Origin: an uncultured Clostridia bacterium | GTDB lineage: Bacteria > Bacillota > Clostridia > Christensenellales > Borkfalkiaceae | Length of the DNA stretch: 8,260 bases | Assembly (NCBI GenBank): GCA_946624395.1 | Contig: CAMORY010000011.1 | Span: 1 to 8,260 of the forward strand | Reading direction: 5' to 3' | In this document: positions 6,124 to 8,260 of the stretch, in pieces | Layout: each line of letters opens with the position of its first letter | Position numbering within the stretch: the first letter of the stretch is position 1 | The notes under the pieces: model-generated | The model's input: only the letters and a program-made list of their open reading frames with translations | Databases searched by the model: none | Told to the model about the DNA's origin: nothing | Made by a program: the position numbers and the translations under genes

Positions 6124-6782
6124 TGAAAACCGATTTTAAGAAAATTGCAAAAGACGGTATTATTTCGTCTAACCCGACGTTAAAACTCGTACTCGGCACT
6201 TGCCCCACCTTGGCTTTAACCACCGCGGCTATGAACGGTATCGGTATGGGGCTTGCGGTCTCCTTCGTGCTTATTTTCAGCAACGTTATAATTTCGCTTT
6301 TAAGAAAGGCAATACCAAAAGAAGTGCGTATCCCTGCGTTTATACTTATAATCGCTACTTTTGTAACCATAGTCAGGCTTGCACTCGATTACTTCTTGCC
6401 GGATATTTACGAAAGTTTAGGGCTGTATCTACCGCTTATCGTCGTCAACTGTATAATCCTTGCGCGGGCGGAAAGTTTCGCAAGCAAAAACGGAGTTTTG
6501 GCGTCGGCGGCGGACGGGCTGTTTATGGGGCTTGGTTTCACCCTTGCTTTAACGCTTATGGGCGCGGTAAGGGAGATTTTAGGCGCGGGCGCGATATTCG
6601 GTCATAAACTGTGGGATTTCTCCATCGGCTTTTTCTCGTCCAGCGCGGGCGCGTTCTTTACATACGCGATGTTTATAGCGCTGTTTGCGCTAATCACCGA
6701 TAAAATTTCCGAAAAGACCAAACTCAAAAAGATAAAAGCCGAAGAAAAAGACTTCTGCGGCGAAACAAAGGAGATTGCGTAA
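6123..6782 (+). CDS. rnfE: Rnf complex subunit RnfE
   Basis: 219 residues, six predicted membrane helices, RnfA/RnfE (NqrD/NqrE) family. Cys27 in LGTCPTLAL and Cys110 in LPLIVVNCIILARAE correspond to the conserved cysteines that, together with those of RnfA, hold an iron-sulfur centre inside the membrane. GAVREILGAG (about 146-155) is characteristic of RnfE rather than RnfA. The C-terminus is a charged cytoplasmic tail (about 194-219) ending KEIA. The start ATG shares one base with the rnfG stop (TAATG), and AGGGG lies at 6108-6112. Confidence 0.96.
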   Translation: MKTDFKKIAKDGIISSNPTLKLVLGTCPTLALTTAAMNGIGMGLAVSFVLIFSNVIISLLRKAIPKEVRIPAFILIIATFVTIVRLALDYFLPDIYESLGLYLPLIVVNCIILARAESFASKNGVLASAADGLFMGLGFTLALTLMGAVREILGAGAIFGHKLWDFSIGFFSSSAGAFFTYAMFIALFALITDKISEKTKLKKIKAEEKDFCGETKEIA

Positions 6783-6783
6783 T

Positions 6784-7392
6784 ATGGGACAGTTCTTAAT
6801 GATTATAATTTCCGCGGTGTTTATAAATAACTTCGTAGTAGTTCAGTTTTTGGGGATTTGTCCGTTTTTGGGCGTCAGCAAAGATTTTAAATCCGCACTC
6901 GGTATGGGGATTGCGGTATGCTTCGTAATGACTTTGACCTGCCTTATCACCTACCCCGTGTATATGTATATTTTAGTGCCTTTGGGACTTGAATTTATGG
7001 AAATAATAGTATTTATTTTCATAATTGCGTCTATCGTGCAGATGATAGAAATGGTGTTAAAACGCTTTTCGCCCACACTTTATAACGCTATGGGAATTTA
7101 CCTTCCGCTTATTACCACTAACTGCGCCGTTTTAGGCGCTGCCGAACTTGTAATAGACGGCGGGCAGATGGCTTCTCTTTTAGGCATAACGGCGGCGGAA
7201 ATGAATATGGGCTACGCGGTGCTTTACGGGCTGTTCGCAGGCGTAGGGTTTACGCTTGCAATAGTTTTAATGAGCGGGCTGCGCGAAAAAATAGCACGCG
7301 CCAACGTACCCAAGCGATTAAAGGGCTTTCCTATCGCTATGATAACGGCATGCTTTATAGCGATGGCGTTCTACGTATTTACGCTTATATAG
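6784..7392 (+). CDS. rnfA: Rnf complex subunit RnfA
   Basis: 202 residues, six predicted membrane helices, paralogous to RnfE with inverted topology. Cys26 in FLGICPFLGV and Cys114 in LPLITTNCAVLGAAE match the iron-ligand cysteines and line up with RnfE Cys27 and Cys110. MSGLREKI (about 162-169) is typical of RnfA. The start is ATG at 6784: GGAG at 6770-6773 gives 10-base spacing, while the in-frame TTG at 6775 would leave only one base. One base separates it from the rnfE stop. Confidence 0.96.
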   Translation: MGQFLMIIISAVFINNFVVVQFLGICPFLGVSKDFKSALGMGIAVCFVMTLTCLITYPVYMYILVPLGLEFMEIIVFIFIIASIVQMIEMVLKRFSPTLYNAMGIYLPLITTNCAVLGAAELVIDGGQMASLLGITAAEMNMGYAVLYGLFAGVGFTLAIVLMSGLREKIARANVPKRLKGFPIAMITACFIAMAFYVFTLI

Positions 7393-7402
7393 GGGGCAAA
7401 AT

Positions 7403-8218
7403 ATGAATAACTTACTTGACGCAATAAATTTTACCACTCTTTTTACTGTAATCGGAATAGTCGCGGCGATAGCGATATTATTCGCGGCGCTTATAGTGCT
7501 TGTTTCACGCCTTACGGCGGTTAAAACCGACGAGAAAGAAGAAAAAATAAAAGACTTGCTTGCGGGCGCTAACTGCGGCGGCTGCGGGTACGCGGGTTGC
7601 GCGGATTTCGCTAAAGCGGTATTAGAAGGCAAAGCGGATTTTTCCGTCTGCGGCCCTACGAGTAAAGAAAACAAAGCGCAAATTGCGGCGATTTTGGGAA
7701 AGACGGTGGACGTAGGCGAAGACAAGGCGGCGTTCGTGCATTGTAATGGCGGCGTGTGCGGCGCGGATAAATTCGATTACGTCGGCAATAAAGGTTGCGA
7801 CTTTAAGTGCGTTGTCGGCGGCGGGAATAAGGTTTGCCCGTTCGGCTGTCTTGGCGACGGAAATTGCGTTTCCGTCTGCGATTACGGCGCTATACGGGTT
7901 ATAAACGGCGTGGCAGTAGTCGACAAGGGAAAATGCGTTGCCTGCGGTAAATGCGTTAAAGCCTGCCCAAAACACCTTATAGAACTGCTACCGAAAAATA
8001 TTAAGGTGTTTATCGCCTGTTCTTCCCTGTTAAAGGGCAAAGACGTTTTATCGGCGTGCAAAAACGGTTGTATCGGTTGCGGGCTTTGCGCAAAATCCTG
8101 CCCAGAAACCGCTATAGAAATGATTGATAATCTGCCGAAAATAGATTACGCTAAATGCACGGGCTGTTTGACTTGCGTTAGTAAGTGCCCCATAAAGTGC
8201 ATACACGAAGTAAAATAA
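7403..8218 (+). CDS. rnfB: Rnf complex subunit RnfB, multi-cluster ferredoxin-like electron entry subunit
   Basis: 271 residues, 27 of them cysteine. One N-terminal membrane anchor (about 12-36) precedes the Fe-S domain with Cys58/61/66/83. A cysteine-rich linker follows (Cys114, 119, 132, 136). Next come Cys145/149/155/159 (Cx3Cx5Cx3C), then three classic CxxCxxCxxxCP motifs at 178-188, 223-233 and 252-262. This supports at least five [4Fe-4S] clusters, more than the proteobacterial RnfB and typical of anaerobe-type RnfB that takes electrons from ferredoxin. Cys206, Cys219 and Cys266 are extra. The start is ATG at 7403, with GGGGG (7392-7396) 6 bases upstream, overlapping the last base of the rnfA stop. 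It is the last rnf gene, completing the CDGEAB order. Confidence 0.97.
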   Translation: MNNLLDAINFTTLFTVIGIVAAIAILFAALIVLVSRLTAVKTDEKEEKIKDLLAGANCGGCGYAGCADFAKAVLEGKADFSVCGPTSKENKAQIAAILGKTVDVGEDKAAFVHCNGGVCGADKFDYVGNKGCDFKCVVGGGNKVCPFGCLGDGNCVSVCDYGAIRVINGVAVVDKGKCVACGKCVKACPKHLIELLPKNIKVFIACSSLLKGKDVLSACKNGCIGCGLCAKSCPETAIEMIDNLPKIDYAKCTGCLTCVSKCPIKCIHEVK

Positions 8219-8240
8219 TTTAATTTGATTTAAAATGTTT

Positions 8241-8260
8241 CGCCCGCCGCGGAAAATTCC
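8241..8260 (+). terminator. Possible 5' half of a terminator hairpin cut by the window edge
   Basis: CGCCCGCCGC followed by GGAAAATTCC lies 22 bases after the rnfB stop. GGA...TCC could be the tip of a hairpin whose GC-rich 5' arm is visible and whose 3' arm and T-tract would lie beyond the window. Only the first half is seen, so this is a guess from composition and position. Confidence 0.25.

Noticed and set aside
6775..6783. TTG start for rnfA
   Set aside because: Only one base after GGAG; ATG at 6784 has proper spacing and gives the usual RnfA N-terminus.
1..8260. CRISPR arrays, insertion sequences, phage genes, tRNA or rRNA genes
   Set aside because: No spaced repeats, transposase, integrase or structural RNA sequence was seen; apart from the control region the window is ordinary metabolic genes.

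Overview
The window shows parts of two divergent operons, apparently from an anaerobic, Clostridia-like member of the Bacillota. This rests on the gene order rnfCDGEAB preceded by NusG-domain-II and Gx-family membrane protein genes, strong AGGAG-type ribosome binding sites, several TTG starts, moderate GC with AT-rich intergenic DNA, and a cysteine-rich multi-cluster RnfB. The genus cannot be read from the sequence; an uncultured gut lineage is only a guess.

Left part, minus strand (1-1871, control region to about 2097): uraA (uracil permease, NCS2 family) is followed after 11 bases by upp (uracil phosphoribosyltransferase), whose 3' end lies beyond the left edge. Together they import uracil and convert it to UMP with PRPP. 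They are read from a good sigma-A promoter (2068-2097) through a leader of about 190 nt. That leader carries a 29-codon peptide ORF (2038-1949). Its second half is very U-rich, and its stop codon overlaps the 5' arm of an intrinsic terminator (1950-1921) in front of uraA. This layout resembles the UTP-sensing pyrBI attenuator of enterobacteria, not the PyrR-type attenuator usual in Bacillota, and is the most interesting signal in the window.

Middle (1872-2259): a 388-base divergent control region. Besides the uraA leader it holds an A/T-tract block and a consensus extended -10 promoter reading right (2198-2226). A perfect 14-bp palindrome, resembling the NrdR box, sits between the -35 and -10 of that promoter.

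Right part, plus strand (2260-8218): a tightly packed eight-gene operon: NusG-II protein, Gx-family membrane protein, rnfC, rnfD, rnfG, rnfE, rnfA, rnfB. Most junctions overlap or lie within about 11 bases. The Rnf complex couples electron transfer between reduced ferredoxin and NAD+ to Na+ or H+ transport. RnfB (many [4Fe-4S] clusters) takes electrons from ferredoxin, RnfA/E carry the intramembrane iron site, RnfD and RnfG carry covalent FMN, and RnfC carries the NADH site and two [4Fe-4S] clusters. All six subunits look intact, with expected cofactor residues in place. The flavin transferase ApbE, needed to attach FMN, is not in the window. The last 20 bases look like the first half of a GC-rich hairpin that may terminate the operon.
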